Assembly (NCBI GenBank): GCA_023052935.1
Contig: CM041298.1
Location: 64,660,217 to 64,724,216, forward strand
Reading direction: 5' to 3'
DNA length: 64,000 nucleotides
Source: Piezodorus guildinii
Lineage: Eukaryota > Arthropoda > Insecta > Hemiptera > Pentatomidae
Shown here: positions 21,659 to 31,599 of the stretch, one piece after another
Layout: each line of letters starts with the position of its first letter
Numbering within the stretch: the first letter of the stretch is position 1
Position numbers and translations under genes: made by a program
The notes under the pieces: generated by a model
Told to the model about the DNA's origin: nothing
Seen by the model: only the letters and a program-made list of their open reading frames with translations
Databases searched by the model: none

Positions 21659-23215
21659 TAACCGACTGCTTTTCTAAGGCAGCGGTACCTTCAAAAACTA
21701 GCTTACTTGATATATTTAATCGATATATATATATAATGAAACCATTGGATTTCCTTTCCAAAGGTTTCGTGTTTACTCATCCCAGTAGGAGGGCATACAG
21801 GATAATATGAAATTAGACAAGTTTCATTAGATGGCATTATTATTTAAATTAACTTAAATATATACTATTTATTTACACAATATCTTTAAAGCTTTATAAT
21901 ATAATATACTTACACAATATAATTTAAAGCTAACCTGCCATACAATATTACGACTAATGAAAATACCTTTAGAACATTTAGTCGTGTTACGGTTGTAATT
22001 ATTAATAGCACCAGTATATGTAAATAATATTAGTAATATATTCTGGCCGTACCTAAATACGCAAGTAAGTAGTGGTGGGGAGGCGCAGAAGGTGCATGCG
22101 CATCTCACATGCGATAAGACAGAGAGGCGCACGGAGAGTGGCAGTAGCAAGACGTCCGAGTGACAGGCAGCTACGCTGGATTTGTTCTCCTCCACTACAC
22201 ATCCCGACGACTTCGTGAGGAAGCCGGGAGATTTTTCCGGAAAGGAGATCGGAGGAAGGAGAACTGTCACACGAGGACTTACGGTAATTGGGAGAGCACT
22301 ATTAACCCGCCTCTCTGTGCTGTGTTGTTGTAAATAATCCTACTGGCCAGAGGAATAAGGACTATAGATATATAATAGATTTAATAGAGGATATTATGGG
22401 TTTTTTATTTTTTATTTGTTTATAAAAATATAATAGTATAAATAGTTTTGTTTTTATAATATTCTAAAGTAGGTTTTTTATTTTGGTTGATGTAAATATA
22501 TTTTGTATGTGTGAATTGTTTTTTTATTTTTTATCCTTTAATTAAATATACATGTTTTTATCTTTATTATACGGGAAATTTTATGTTTGTTTATTTATTG
22601 TATGTGTAAAGGTACAGCCAGAATTTAATTTATTTACTTCTTTATAGCCTAAAATAATAACTGGTTTTACTTTAAAGTTTATGTTTAATGTTTTCGTTAT
22701 TTACATTAAAAAAATAACGTGGCGCCCTGAATAATAGACCAGGACAAATTTGAACCCACACCCTTCTCCACTGAGTGTGGGCAATCTATGAGACGAGGGT
22801 TACAGTCGCCTAAGGTGGAATCAGTCTTAGGCGCCCCTTCTAGGCTCTTAGATCTCCAGCTGCCTCTCTGACCCCCAGACGGACATCTCTTCTTCTTGTA
22901 GATGGAACTAGCCTTCTTGAGGATAGGACCCGACTCTTGTGGCTGGAATGAGACTGCCTCTTCGGCTCTTCTTTCTCATCCTCGTCACCTCGGAAAGGAG
23001 GGGCGGGGGTGATATGGTAAATCCAGCCTCGTAGCTGGTTTCTAGAAAGTTCTATCACAGGCTACCCATGGCAAATATCTGGGGGATGGGTAGGTACAAG
23101 CCTTTTAACTTTTGCCAACAAAGGCTTATAAATATTTACTTCATTGATTTTAAACTTATTTAATAATGAACTCCCCTCAATGAACTCCTCAATACATAAC
23201 AATATATATATATAT
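21659..23215. repeat. Composite repeat R3, copy 1 (interrupted by solo LTR)
   Basis: 21659-21984 and 22809-23215 align in the same order with 33255-33300 plus 34440-35165. Shared blocks include 'accgactgcttttct.aggcagcggtacc', 'ccattggatttcctttccaa', 'ggaatcagtcttagg', 'gtggctggaatgagactg' and 'acttttgccaacaaaggctt'. Compared with copy 2, this one lacks about 1.1 kb that holds a LINE endonuclease and has gained the solo LTR. On the minus strand 23058-22840 stays open (GDEDEKEEPKRQSHSSH), and copy 2 keeps a similar peptide. The function is unknown. Confidence 0.6.
21985..22804 (+). mobile_element. Solo gypsy-like LTR (copy 2), 820 bp
   Basis: It begins TGTTACGG and ends GGGTTACA, flanked by a 4-bp duplication, gtcg (21981-21984, 22805-22808). 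A 4-bp duplication fits gypsy elements. The related R3 copy at 34660-34690 lacks the insert. No internal retroviral-like genes are present. Solo LTRs normally arise by recombination between two LTRs of a full element. About 70 bp before the end lies TGGCGCCCTGAA, which looks like a primer-binding-site motif but is inside the LTR, so I do not call it one. Confidence 0.75.
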
Positions 23216-23754
23216 AGTATTATTTTTATGAGTATATTTCTCAAATGCATGGTATATATATGCAAAACAATACACACTATGTGAGAACGTAAGTAATTAT
23301 TTGATATTAAGGTATGATTATCATTATTAGTTATAATTTTAACAGTGATCAATTTATATCAATGCGGAAATATTTTTTATTATCAGCGCCTTTTTACATT
23401 CTCTGTGAGAATTTTGAAGATTGCTTTAAAAGTTCCGGTTTCCTGAAGTCAAACAGATCGCAAATTGGGGCGGTTTTTTTTTTTAGGTTTCATGAATACC
23501 CGATGAGTGGTCTTGGCTTGTTTAACTTCTAACCGAAATAATGGATGGCTCATTATTTTCTTTAAAGAGTAAAAATTAAGTTTTTAAGTAGGTCTCAAAA
23601 TAATTAAGAATTAAATGGATTTTTATGTTAAAAAATTGGTGCATTTTGCTATATAATATTTATGGCATACATTTTTTCAATATAATTAGGACTACTTTGC
23701 GTAAATTAATATTTAATTATAAAGTAATCTGTTTTCTTTTTTAATCACTTATAA
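23216..23754. other. No recognisable gene
   Basis: AT-rich sequence with a short TA tract near 23200. A 72-codon frame at 23314-23532 has no domain and ends in a poly(T)-encoded F run; I do not support it as a gene. Confidence 0.45.
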
Positions 23755-24180
23755 GGAAAAATCAGATGCTCGCAACTCACGACTTTCACTTACCTCCGTT
23801 GTTAAAACTAATTCAAGAACTTTTAAATAATGTAGGAAGTAATAAGTTGTTTAAGAGCTTCATTGAGTTTCCATGGAAACATTTATTTCAGATTAAATAA
23901 TCTTAAATAGAAATTATTATTTACAATAAAAACTTCATTTTATCCATATTTTATTACTCTCCATTCCTTTATAAAACTTTGTATATAAGAGACCTGTTTA
24001 TTTAAAATCTTTTAGCTGTCCAAAGTTTAGTTATATTAATTATTGTTATGTAAACAAAAAAAAAAAAATACTTGATAAAATATGTTACCTCTTTTCTTCT
24101 TTAGATGAATATCGAATTCGCTTAACTTGTATATTTTCTCAATGTAAAAAGATGAAACCGTTAATTTCCTCAAATCTACA
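23755..24180 (+). repeat. R1 repeat, 5' part
   Basis: The outer end 'cgactttcacttacctccgttgttaaaa' at about 23782 is followed by degraded internal blocks. These include 'tactctccattcctttataaaactttgtatataag' and 'aaatcttttagctgtcc', which align with 38930-39000. The 3' half is missing, and a LINE begins at 24223. Confidence 0.6.
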
Positions 24181-24222
24181 AAAAAAATAAATAAAATGGA
24201 ATTAATAAAAACTTAAATATTT

Positions 24223-25026
24223 AATGATCCACCCGCTGCATCCCAAATCCTTCAGTCCCACATCAGAACCATTGAGGAATGGTGTCAGAACTGGAGGATT
24301 AAAATAAATCCTGAAAAATCTCACAAAATTACCTTTACCCTTCCTCGCAAACCTATGACCTCCTACCCCACTGTATCTATTAATAATACCCCACTTATAC
24401 CTGTTAAACAAATCCGATACCTAGGACTCCGTCATGACAAACGCCTTACAAGGAATCCTCATACGAGACTAAAACGACAAGAAACTGCCCGTAGATACCG
24501 ATTACTAAAGCACTTACTTGACAAACCTTCAAAACTTGCAATTGATTACAAAAAACTTATTTATGTCACTATCATCAGACCCTTCTGGAGATATGGAATC
24601 GAGCTTTGGGGCTATACTAAACCATCTAATTCCTTTCGCATCCAATCCGAAATCCTTCGCAAAATCCTAAATGCTCCTTATTTCATTAGGAATAAAATCA
24701 TCTATAATGAACTAAACATTCCATTTGTCGCAGAACTATCCTGAAACCGATATTCCTGTTTGAATTCCAAACTCCCGAACCACACAAATCCTCTTGTATG
24801 CAACTTATCATTCCTATTCGTATCTATTTCATATCTATTCCTGACGATCCTCCGATTAAATAGACGATGGCCTTGAGACCTACTAAATTAATCTGACATT
24901 TAAGTGCTAACACTGGATAGTTTCTTTATAAGACATTTTCATGCCCATTAGAGTAAATTAGCCCATTTACTTATTGTATTTATTATAATTACAGTTGTTA
25001 ATATCAATGAAATGTTTAATAAAATA
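24223..25026 (+). pseudogene. 5'-truncated jockey-type LINE copy
   Basis: It starts in the RT palm/thumb (NDPPAASQILQSHIRTIEEWCQNWRIKIN), continues through IRYLGLRHDKRLTRNPHTRL, RPFWRYGIELWGYTK and ILRKILNAPYFI, to a stop near 24742. After that, frameshifted remains lead into the 3'UTR. One 9-bp in-frame deletion (IQSLQSK to IQS) and several stops are present. An 8-bp direct repeat, aaatattt (24215-24222, 25027-25034), flanks it. It diverges more from the full-length copy than the 9982 copy does. Confidence 0.85.
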
Positions 25027-25059
25027 AAATATTTCTTTATTCCCAGATCGACCATACAT

Positions 25060-25275
25060 GGGTAAAATCCACAAAATTAAAGATACTTTAAAGGATGACA
25101 ATTTGATGTATCTGTATTTAAGCCCTGTCAGAGTATTCCAGTCATAATATTGCCTACATCATATTAATAAAGCCCCTTAATTTTTACATCAGTACAGGGA
25201 TTTTAATTAAAATGGTTAGAACTGATAAAATCGTAAACAAACATAAAATGACAGTTAAAATCAATTTAAGAACTA
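25060..25275 (+). repeat. R1 repeat, left part (split by LINE)
   Basis: 'aaattaaagatacttta', 'tatttaagccctgtcagag.attcc' and 'ttaattaaaatggttagaactg' match R1. It is interrupted by the minus-strand LINE and resumes at 25749 with 'aaaatgcatggtataaagtggctctt'. Confidence 0.75.
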
Positions 25276-25284
25276 TTAAGTAAA

Positions 25285-25748
25285 CTTTTTTTATTTTTTT
25301 TATTCATATTTTATTGAATTTTACAACTGTGTTAACATAAACACAATAAGTAAAACTGTTGAATTAGAATAAAGGGCGTGAAAGGCTTGTGAAGAAACTA
25401 CCCAGCGGTAGAACTTCGATGTTTATTTAAATAAGTAGATCCCGAGACCATCTTATTTTCAATCGCCTCGGAGGGTTGTCAGGAATATGTGAGGTTCATA
25501 GGTTGCGGACAAGAGGGTTTATATGGGCTGGGAGTTTGGAATTAAAAGTGGTATATCTGGTACGAGAAAGGTCTGCAACAAATGGGATATCAAGGTCGTT
25601 ATGGATGATTTTATTTGTGACGAAATAAAGAGCATTAAGGATTTTGGATTGTCAGGATTAGATACGGGAGGAATTAGATGGGTTAGTAGAGCCCCATAGG
25701 ATACAGTGGGTCCTTTAATAATACCCCACTTATACCTGTTGAACAAGT
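25285..25748 (-). pseudogene. Jockey-type LINE copy with inverted 5' end
   Basis: 25285-25707 reads as the LINE 3' part on the minus strand (poly(A) side at left, then the coding complement of the RRLK..W block and ILNALYFVTNKIIHNDLDIPFV). From about 25708 to 25748 the orientation flips: 'cctttaataataccccactt' and 'cctgttgaacaag' match plus-strand ORF2 about 190 codons further upstream. Such 5' inversions are known from twin priming during LINE insertion. It lies inside an R1 copy. Confidence 0.75.
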
Positions 25749-26035
25749 GCAAAATGCATGGTATAAAGTGGCTCTTCTAGTAAACTGATTTTGAGGACAA
25801 AGTTGCTGTAACATCTCGGGTGTATAGTGTCTACGTCCACACGTTGACGCCGGGGTGACCCAACTTGTCTGTTCCGTGGGGCGGGGTGACCCACCGGTGG
25901 GTCATACTTGCCTGTTCCATGGGGCGAAAGTAAGTTAAAGTAAAAAGAAGTCTAAAATATATGTTATAAAGTGGCGCTTCCAGTCGGCCAGTTATGATGG
26001 TAAGGTGCTCTTACATCCGTGGCATATCTTAATAA
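25749..26035 (+). repeat. R1 fragments around a GC-rich patch
   Basis: 25749-25830 and about 25935-26035 both match the R1 'gcatggtataaagtgg..cttc' to 'ctgtaacatctcgg' segment. Between them, 25850-25925 is a GC-rich patch with two diverged copies of 'ggggtgaccca' and 'acttg.ctgttcc.tgggg', unlike the surrounding AT-rich DNA. Confidence 0.55.
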
Positions 26036-26136
26036 TTTTACATGAAGTGATAATCGTTGACTGTGTGTATATATGAGAGAAGTTGGTTCAGGGCGCAGTC
26101 AATGTAACACAATTAAACGTAAACTTATTTTATTGG

Positions 26137-26178
26137 TGCCGACGTTTCAGCCTAAATTATATTCTTTCTTCAAGGTGA
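26137..26178 (-). ncRNA. Hammerhead-like core, decayed (PLE left arm)
   Basis: The minus strand reads accttgaagaaag, then taatttaggctgaaacgtcggcac. The GAAACGTC and stem II remain recognisable, but the CTGANGA box reads TTGAAGA and a G-to-T change mismatches stem II. Probably inactive. Confidence 0.4.
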
Positions 26179-26261
26179 TTGTGTGAGCTGAGGAGCCGTC
26201 AACAACAATCATGCCTCAACAAACAGTCATTGTTGTTGACGCCTCCTCAGCTCACACAATC

Positions 26262-26302
26262 ACCTTGAAGAAGGCCTAAAATTTAGGCCGAAACGTCGGC
26301 AC
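26262..26302 (+). ncRNA. Hammerhead-like core, altered box (PLE right arm)
   Basis: TTGAAGA (26265-26271), a perfect ggcc..ggcc stem II with an AAATTT-type loop, and GAAACGTC at 26290-26297. The first core base is T, not C, in both arms. The whole subfamily may therefore have lost or altered the catalytic core. Confidence 0.4.
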
Positions 26303-26373
26303 CAATAAAATAAGTTTACGTTTAATTGTGTATTACATTAACTGCACCCTGAACCAACTTCTCTCATTAATAG

Positions 26374-27074
26374 TTTTACTTTTGCTAACATATACAGGAC
26401 AGTATAGTGATCGTGTAAATTACCAAATTCCATTTTCTCTGACAAACACGACCAGATTATCCTGCGATAAGACGTTTGAAAGAAGATATCCTCGAGACTA
26501 GAACATAAACGTGAAATTGTACGAAACTAAAAGGGTATAGCCGGGTTGGGATGGTGAATCTACCCCCGAGGCTTTTTTGACTCAAACTTGGGGGATCAAT
26601 TTGGTGTCGAATAAAAATAATTCACCCCATTTTTTAGCTTTTTAATTCAAATGATTTTCGAGATTTAAGAAAAAATCTCTTTTTTCGATTTTAATTATTT
26701 TTTAATAGTAAAATTTGAAATTAATTTTCTCTAATTCTTAAGAGTCAAGGGCATGAAAAAATTATATGATCAAGATTCTTAAACCAAAAGCTAATTTTTA
26801 GCGGAAGAAATAAAACAAAAAATTGTATTTTTTCAACCTTTTTTAAAAGTATCAATCATCGATTTTCTCCAGAAAATGTCTTTTATACTCCTCTATAGAC
26901 AGGAATATTTTTAAGCGGTGGAATAATATGAAAAAAAAAATTAGAACTTTTTTTTTCTGAAATCTCGCATTTATCTTATATTTCTTATTTTGATTGAAAA
27001 ATGTGTAAACAATTATAAAACATTATCAATCATTTTTCTACAAAAATGTCCTGTACATGTTAGCGAAAGTAAAA
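26374..27074. mobile_element. R7: 0.7-kb non-autonomous DNA element with ~28-bp terminal inverted repeats
   Basis: The ends are TTTTACTTTTGCTAACAT and, as reverse complement, TTTTACTTTCGCTAACAT, each continuing into a TACAGGACA block. No open frame of note lies between them. The sub-terminal sequence on the left ('agtatagtgatcgtgtaaatt', 'aaattcc') resembles the R1 end ('agtattgcgatcgtgaaaatt', 'gaattcc'), and the first nine bases match R1's tip TTTTACTTT. So R7 and R1 are probably related families. Candidate flanking 8-mers (attaatag and ttatttag) match only in part. Confidence 0.6.
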
Positions 27075-27344
27075 TTATTTAGTTTCATGGCTTAGTATTG
27101 AAGTCAAAGAATTTTATTAGAATACTCCAATCTTTCCCAATGTCGTTCTAGCTTTTTCGATACGTTTACCCGTTCCATATTTTTAGGAACGTATTTGAAA
27201 GCCATCAGATGGAAAGCTATGCCCACATAGACAACGAATTCCTGCTCCATATCTCTAGGATTTGGTATTCGTTTAGATGTTCGCACGACTAGAAATAGTT
27301 ATAACCCAATATCTCCCCTTCTTATTACTGGATCTGTTTCTCAC
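27075..27344. other. Unassigned; a 60-codon minus-strand frame
   Basis: The minus strand 27286-27104 is open (RIPNPRDMEQEFVVYVGIAFHL and onward). Its residue use is not obviously low-complexity, but I recognise no family, and no splice sites or neighbours support it. Confidence 0.25.
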
Positions 27345-28480
27345 TTTTACTTTCACTTACTATATAAAGTAACGGAAAGTATTGCGATCGTGAAAATTTT
27401 CGAATTCCAGTTTGCGACGAAAATACACGTTTTAGGGTCTTCATCAAAGTACTACCGCTGGGTAGTTTCTTCACAAGCCTTATACGCATTTTATTATAAT
27501 TCATCACTTTTACTTATTGTACTTATGTAATATACAGTTGTAAAATTCAATAAAATATAAATAAATAAAGGGTCTTCTGAGTCCAAATGACCAAGTCCCG
27601 AAAAAAATGTCTGTGTGTCCGGGTGTGTGTGGTAAGTCCAGCGCAAAAACCATAAGTCGTAGGAAACTGAAATTTCATATTTAAGACAACTATGCGCCCG
27701 AGATGTTACAGCAACTTTCATCACTATAATCGGCTGACCGGAAGCCCTACTTTATCCTATGCATTTAGCATCGTTCTATGATTTTCTCAAAAACGGATCT
27801 AACCATTTTGATTAAACTCGCTATATCGATGTAAAATTTATTAGGCTTTAATATAATGTAAGTTTAATTCTGATCAAAATAGTCTGACAGGGCTTAAATG
27901 GTGATATTTAAATTGTCTTCTTCTAAACTACCTTTAATTTTGTACATTCCAAAAGATTACCCATATCATCTAAATGACACTGATAAAGGACGGCTAAATA
28001 TCAAAGTTGAGCGAATTTGATAAACAACTAAAGCAGAAAAGTGCAAACATATTTTTTGTTTTGGAACACAAGAATAGTAATATAGATGTATAAAATACCG
28101 TAGGATAGCTAAAGATTTTAGAAAAAAATATTATCTGATACACGGAATTGTAAAGGGTAATAGAGAGTGATGAAAAACCAATAAAACTAACAGTTTCTGG
28201 TTCCTGAAAAGAGAAATTCATGTCGACCGTGCTGCCACCTGGTGGCATGTCAAGGAAGCAGAGCCCCTAGTTGTGATCATCTTGACATTTGAAATGAAGG
28301 TGATTACCCCAAACACTAATTGATTGTTGTAGATAAAATATAATAGATTATTTAATAAAACATGTTTCTATTGAAATTCAATTTAATTAATTCTGTAACA
28401 ATTTATTTTTATCTCTACATACATTTACAAATTCTTAAATTGATTTTAACAACGGAGGTAAGTGAAAGTCGTGTGTTGCG
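27345..28480 (-). mobile_element. R1, near-complete copy (1.0 kb plus nested LINE)
   Basis: The ends are ACTTTTACTTTCACTTAC at left and GTAAGTGAAAGTCGTG at right, an inverted pair of about 12 bp. All internal R1 blocks are present in order on the minus strand, including the CA-type tract near 27615-27635. A 126-bp LINE tail is nested at 27443-27568. R1 is non-coding, and I infer a non-autonomous DNA transposon. Target duplication is not clear. Confidence 0.75.
27443..27568 (+). pseudogene. Very short jockey-type LINE tail nested in R1
   Basis: It begins 'atcaaagtactaccgctgg' and ends with 'cagttgtaaaattcaataaaa' and an A-rich tail, matching the LINE 3'UTR at 58960-59066. An exact 9-bp duplication, agggtcttc, flanks it (27434-27442, 27569-27577); removing it restores the R1 sequence 'ttttagggtcttctgagtcc'. 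Confidence 0.9.
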
Positions 28481-29055
28481 TGCACCAGATTGTTACCTAT
28501 TACAAATACAGTTTTGTATAATCGTATATCTAACAAACAAGCACTGTATCATTTATTTCGATTCAAACTCAAAGTTTGTTCTAAGCGGTAGCTTTCTTTG
28601 ATGTGACAATAATATCCAACAATTAACTTTACTTCGTTCATAACAGAGGTAAAATATAAAAAGTGTTTTATTTTTAAACCTCTTCTTCCTCAGCAATACA
28701 AAGCCTAAACAGCAAAGATTTCAATGAGGGTTCTATTTAAACAAGAATTCCAAGAAACGACAAATAATGTTATTAAAGAATAATATAAAAAACAAAAACC
28801 TTTTAATTGGATCAGAATAAAATTTTGAAAAGACTTTCTGGGAATGGTTTAAATATTAAAGTCATCTCAGAATATCCGGTTTTTCACAATTAAAAGTGTT
28901 ATTGACAAACCTGCTATAAAGAGAAGCATAAGAACATACTTGTATTAATGTTAATCTCAGATAAAAAAAAAAAAAAAAACATTCTCACCTCTGTTCTTTA
29001 AATAAATGTTAGAGTTAAAAGAGGTTCGTGAATTACATTCGGTTTTCTTTTTTAA
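28481..29055. other. No gene seen
   Basis: AT-rich sequence. A frame at 28362-28601 crosses from the R1 end and is not a gene. A poly(A) run lies near 28963-28979. Confidence 0.45.
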
Positions 29056-29250
29056 TTACTCAATAAGAAAAAATCAGGTGCTCGCACGACACAGGACTTT
29101 TACTTACCTCCGTTGTTAAGATCAATTTAACAACTTTTAAATTTAGTTAGAGTAGAAAAAAAAATCAAGTGCGGGCAGCACAGGGCTTTCACTTACCTCC
29201 GTTTTAAAAATCGATTAAAGAATTTTCAAACACAGTTAGAAATAATTTTT
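29056..29250 (+). repeat. Two tandem R1 outer ends
   Basis: 'caggtgctcgcacgacacag..actttacttacctccgttgtt' at about 29080 and 'caagtgcgggcagcacagggctttcacttacctccgt' at about 29165 are two adjacent R1 starts. The same doubled start occurs at 38650-38780. This suggests the R1 end itself is tandemly duplicated in some copies. Poly(T) follows at 29248. Confidence 0.65.
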
Positions 29251-29336
29251 TTTTTTTTTTTTTCAACAACAATTCATACAGTATATACAAAAAATAATAA
29301 TAATAGTCAAATTAAATAAAATAGAAAATAAATAAA

Positions 29337-29338
<2 letters not shown>

Positions 29339-29378
<40 letters not shown>
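29339..29378. repeat. (TA)n microsatellite
   Basis: An uninterrupted TA run, which produces false open frames on both strands. Confidence 0.95.
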
Positions 29379-29384
<6 letters not shown>

Positions 29385-29539
29385 CACTAAAATAATAATA
29401 AATAAAAAAGCAAAAGAAATCAAAAACAACAACCTATAATAAGATAAATAAAAAGTTGGCAAATAAATAAACATCATACAAACAATCATAACTATATACA
29501 ATATATACAACTGCTAGAGGGACCCCAGACTGCGCTTTT

Positions 29540-30910
29540 CCCTCCACAAGTGGAATCAAAGAGATCCCAACGCCTCTATCTCAGCCGCATCACTGGTGTT
29601 AAAGAATTAAGTAAATTAACTTTCTATAGAAACATGTGTTTTATTAAAAAATCTATTATATTATTATATAAAATGATTATTAGTTTTATCGGATTTTCAT
29701 CACTATTTATTAACTGTTACAAGCTTTTGTGTAAGATAATATGTTTTCTAAAATATTAAGCTATCCAGCGGCATATTATACTTGTATATAACTGTTCTTA
29801 TGTACAAAAATAAACAAATGCATTAAAAAAAAATATGTTTTCAGTTTTATCCTTTAGTTGGGTATGGAATTCGTCCAACTTATGTATTAACCTGTTTCAT
29901 ATCAGTGGTAACAAGATAATAAGGCTTTTTTTTTATAGAATCTACAAAATTAAAGGTACTTTAGAAAAAGAAAATTTAAAATATCGGCATTTAAGCCCTG
30001 TCAGACTATTTCAATCAGAATCTTACGTACATGATATTTTTATTTTTTGTTTTCAATCAACAACAATTTTTATTGAGTAAAATTACAATCTGTCCCAATT
30101 TCGACATTAATAGTAGTGGTGAAAGATATCATACATACTACATTCATACAATATTTACACGGCATAAAATTACAATAAAATATATATACAATAATGAATC
30201 AATACAATAAAGTCAAGAAATCATTACACATACACACACTCATACATACATCACATGTACCAGTGCTACAACTCCAATATATACATATTTACAAAAGGTC
30301 GCGGGGCCACTGCCGTTTCAACCTTCTAGGTGGGTTGTATGGATGAGTGGAGCTGAATAGGGATTGAGCTAGATGATTAGGATGATGAATGAGGTTCTAG
30401 TGGAATTTGGAAAATTAGGTCTGAAATAAATGGAACATTAAGGTCGTGGTGCAAGGTATAGTACATGATATTTGTTTAGATATAGTCACATGGCAAAAGC
30501 TCCCATATGTTTGATGAGCTGGAGGTTGCAGTTCAAAGTAGATTATGTTACATGTTATGTGTTAAATTATAATAAATAATTTTGATATGTCTAATCTTCC
30601 AATATACATTTAAACAATATTGAAGCCCATTAATTTTTACATTTATACAGGGAGTTTCATCAGCTGATTTTGATGAAAAAGTTGCTGTGACATCTCGGGC
30701 GTATAGTTGTCCTAAACATGAAATTTCAGTTTTATAGGACTTTTAGTTTTCGCGCTGGACTTACTACACACACACGGACACACAGACCTTTTCGCGGGAC
30801 TTGGACATTTGGACCCTAAAACGTATATTTCCGTTGAAAACTGGAATTCGAAAATTTTCACGATCGCAATACTTTTCCTTACTATATATTTCATATATAG
30901 GTAAGTGTAA
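29540..30910 (+). repeat. R1 copy with nested minus-strand LINE
   Basis: Blocks run in order: 'aatctattatattattat', 'gctatccagcggcatattatac', 'gttgggtatggaattcg', 'caaaattaaaggtacttta', 'gcatttaagccctgtcag', (LINE 30040-30460), 'gatgaaaaagttgctgtgac', 'gcgctggactta', a CA tract and 'cgatcgcaatacttttcc'. About 30474-30600 is extra sequence not found in other copies. Confidence 0.75.
30040..30460 (-). pseudogene. 5'-truncated jockey-type LINE nested in R1
   Basis: The minus strand reads RLKRQWPRDL near 30300-30330 and continues to a 3'UTR ending at the left. An exact 13-bp duplication, gtacatgatattt (30027-30039, 30461-30473), flanks it and matches the R1 consensus at the target. Confidence 0.9.
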
Positions 30911-30919
30911 GTAAAAAAG

Positions 30920-31475
30920 GCGATTAGCTACATTGAGTTTTGGGTCGAAACATCTGTTTGAGATTATAAATATAACAGTAGAAATTATCCTCAACGATCA
31001 GTTAGTTTTATCCGTTTTTCATTACACTAACTTAAAGAACTTTTATTAGATAAGTTATTTTTTAATCTTTAGATTTATAGCAGTATATTATACGTCTATA
31101 TTACTTTTCCTGTGTCCAAAAATAACATACAAAAATATTTTTGCTCTCTTCTACTTTATTTGGCTAATGAATTCATTCAACTTACATATTTTCCCGTTGT
31201 TTTGCTAATACGAAGTTTTTCAAAATCTACAGAATTTAAGGTAAATTAGAGAAAGAAATTTTAAAACATCAGCATTTAAGCCCTGTCAGACTATTTCAGT
31301 CAAAATGAAACATACACGGTATGAAAACCCTTTTAATTTTAAATAGACATAGGGAGTTTAATCTACGTCGTTAGAGCCGTTTTTAAGAAAATTGTAAAAA
31401 GGGGCCCTATTCTGGTTCGCCGATTATGTTGAAAAAATTGCTGTAAAATCTCTTGCGTATTCCTTTTTTATTTTA
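30920..31475 (+). repeat. R1 copy, 3' part missing
   Basis: This follows the previous copy directly. It holds 'tagcagtatattatacgtc', 'gaatttaaggtaaatta', 'catttaagccctgtcagac', 'gtcgttagagccgttttta' and 'aaattgctgtaaaatctc'. It then runs into 'ttttaactcggctt', a phrase also found at 42244, right after another R1 copy. Confidence 0.7.
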
Positions 31476-31599
31476 ACTCGGCTTTTAGTCCCCACTCCTA
31501 TTCCAAGAAACCCATATAGCCTTCAAAGGCGCGTTAGGGGTGGTCGACAAATAAAAAAAATTATATAAATATAAAATTTAACTTGTTTTAAGAAGTAGT

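Larger units (their letters stand above)
26056..26373. mobile_element. PLE-like inverted terminal repeats, second subfamily
   Basis: Arms of about 145 bp (about 26073-26215 and 26222-26366) are inverted around 26219. They share the motif 'gccgaaacgtcggcac' with the first PLE subfamily but differ elsewhere ('gaaccaacttctctcat' replaces 'accatcttcctcat'). The outer sequence 'gttgactgtgtgtatatatg' recurs, reversed, at the end of the copy at 45075-45236. No coding region is present. Confidence 0.6.

Noticed and set aside
22732..22745. TGGCGCCCTGAA as a retroviral-type primer-binding site
   Set aside because: It lies about 70 bp inside the LTR as defined by TG..CA ends and the 4-bp duplication; a real site would directly follow the LTR.
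29339..29510. Minus-strand frame rich in I and Y
   Set aside because: Translation of the (TA)n microsatellite.
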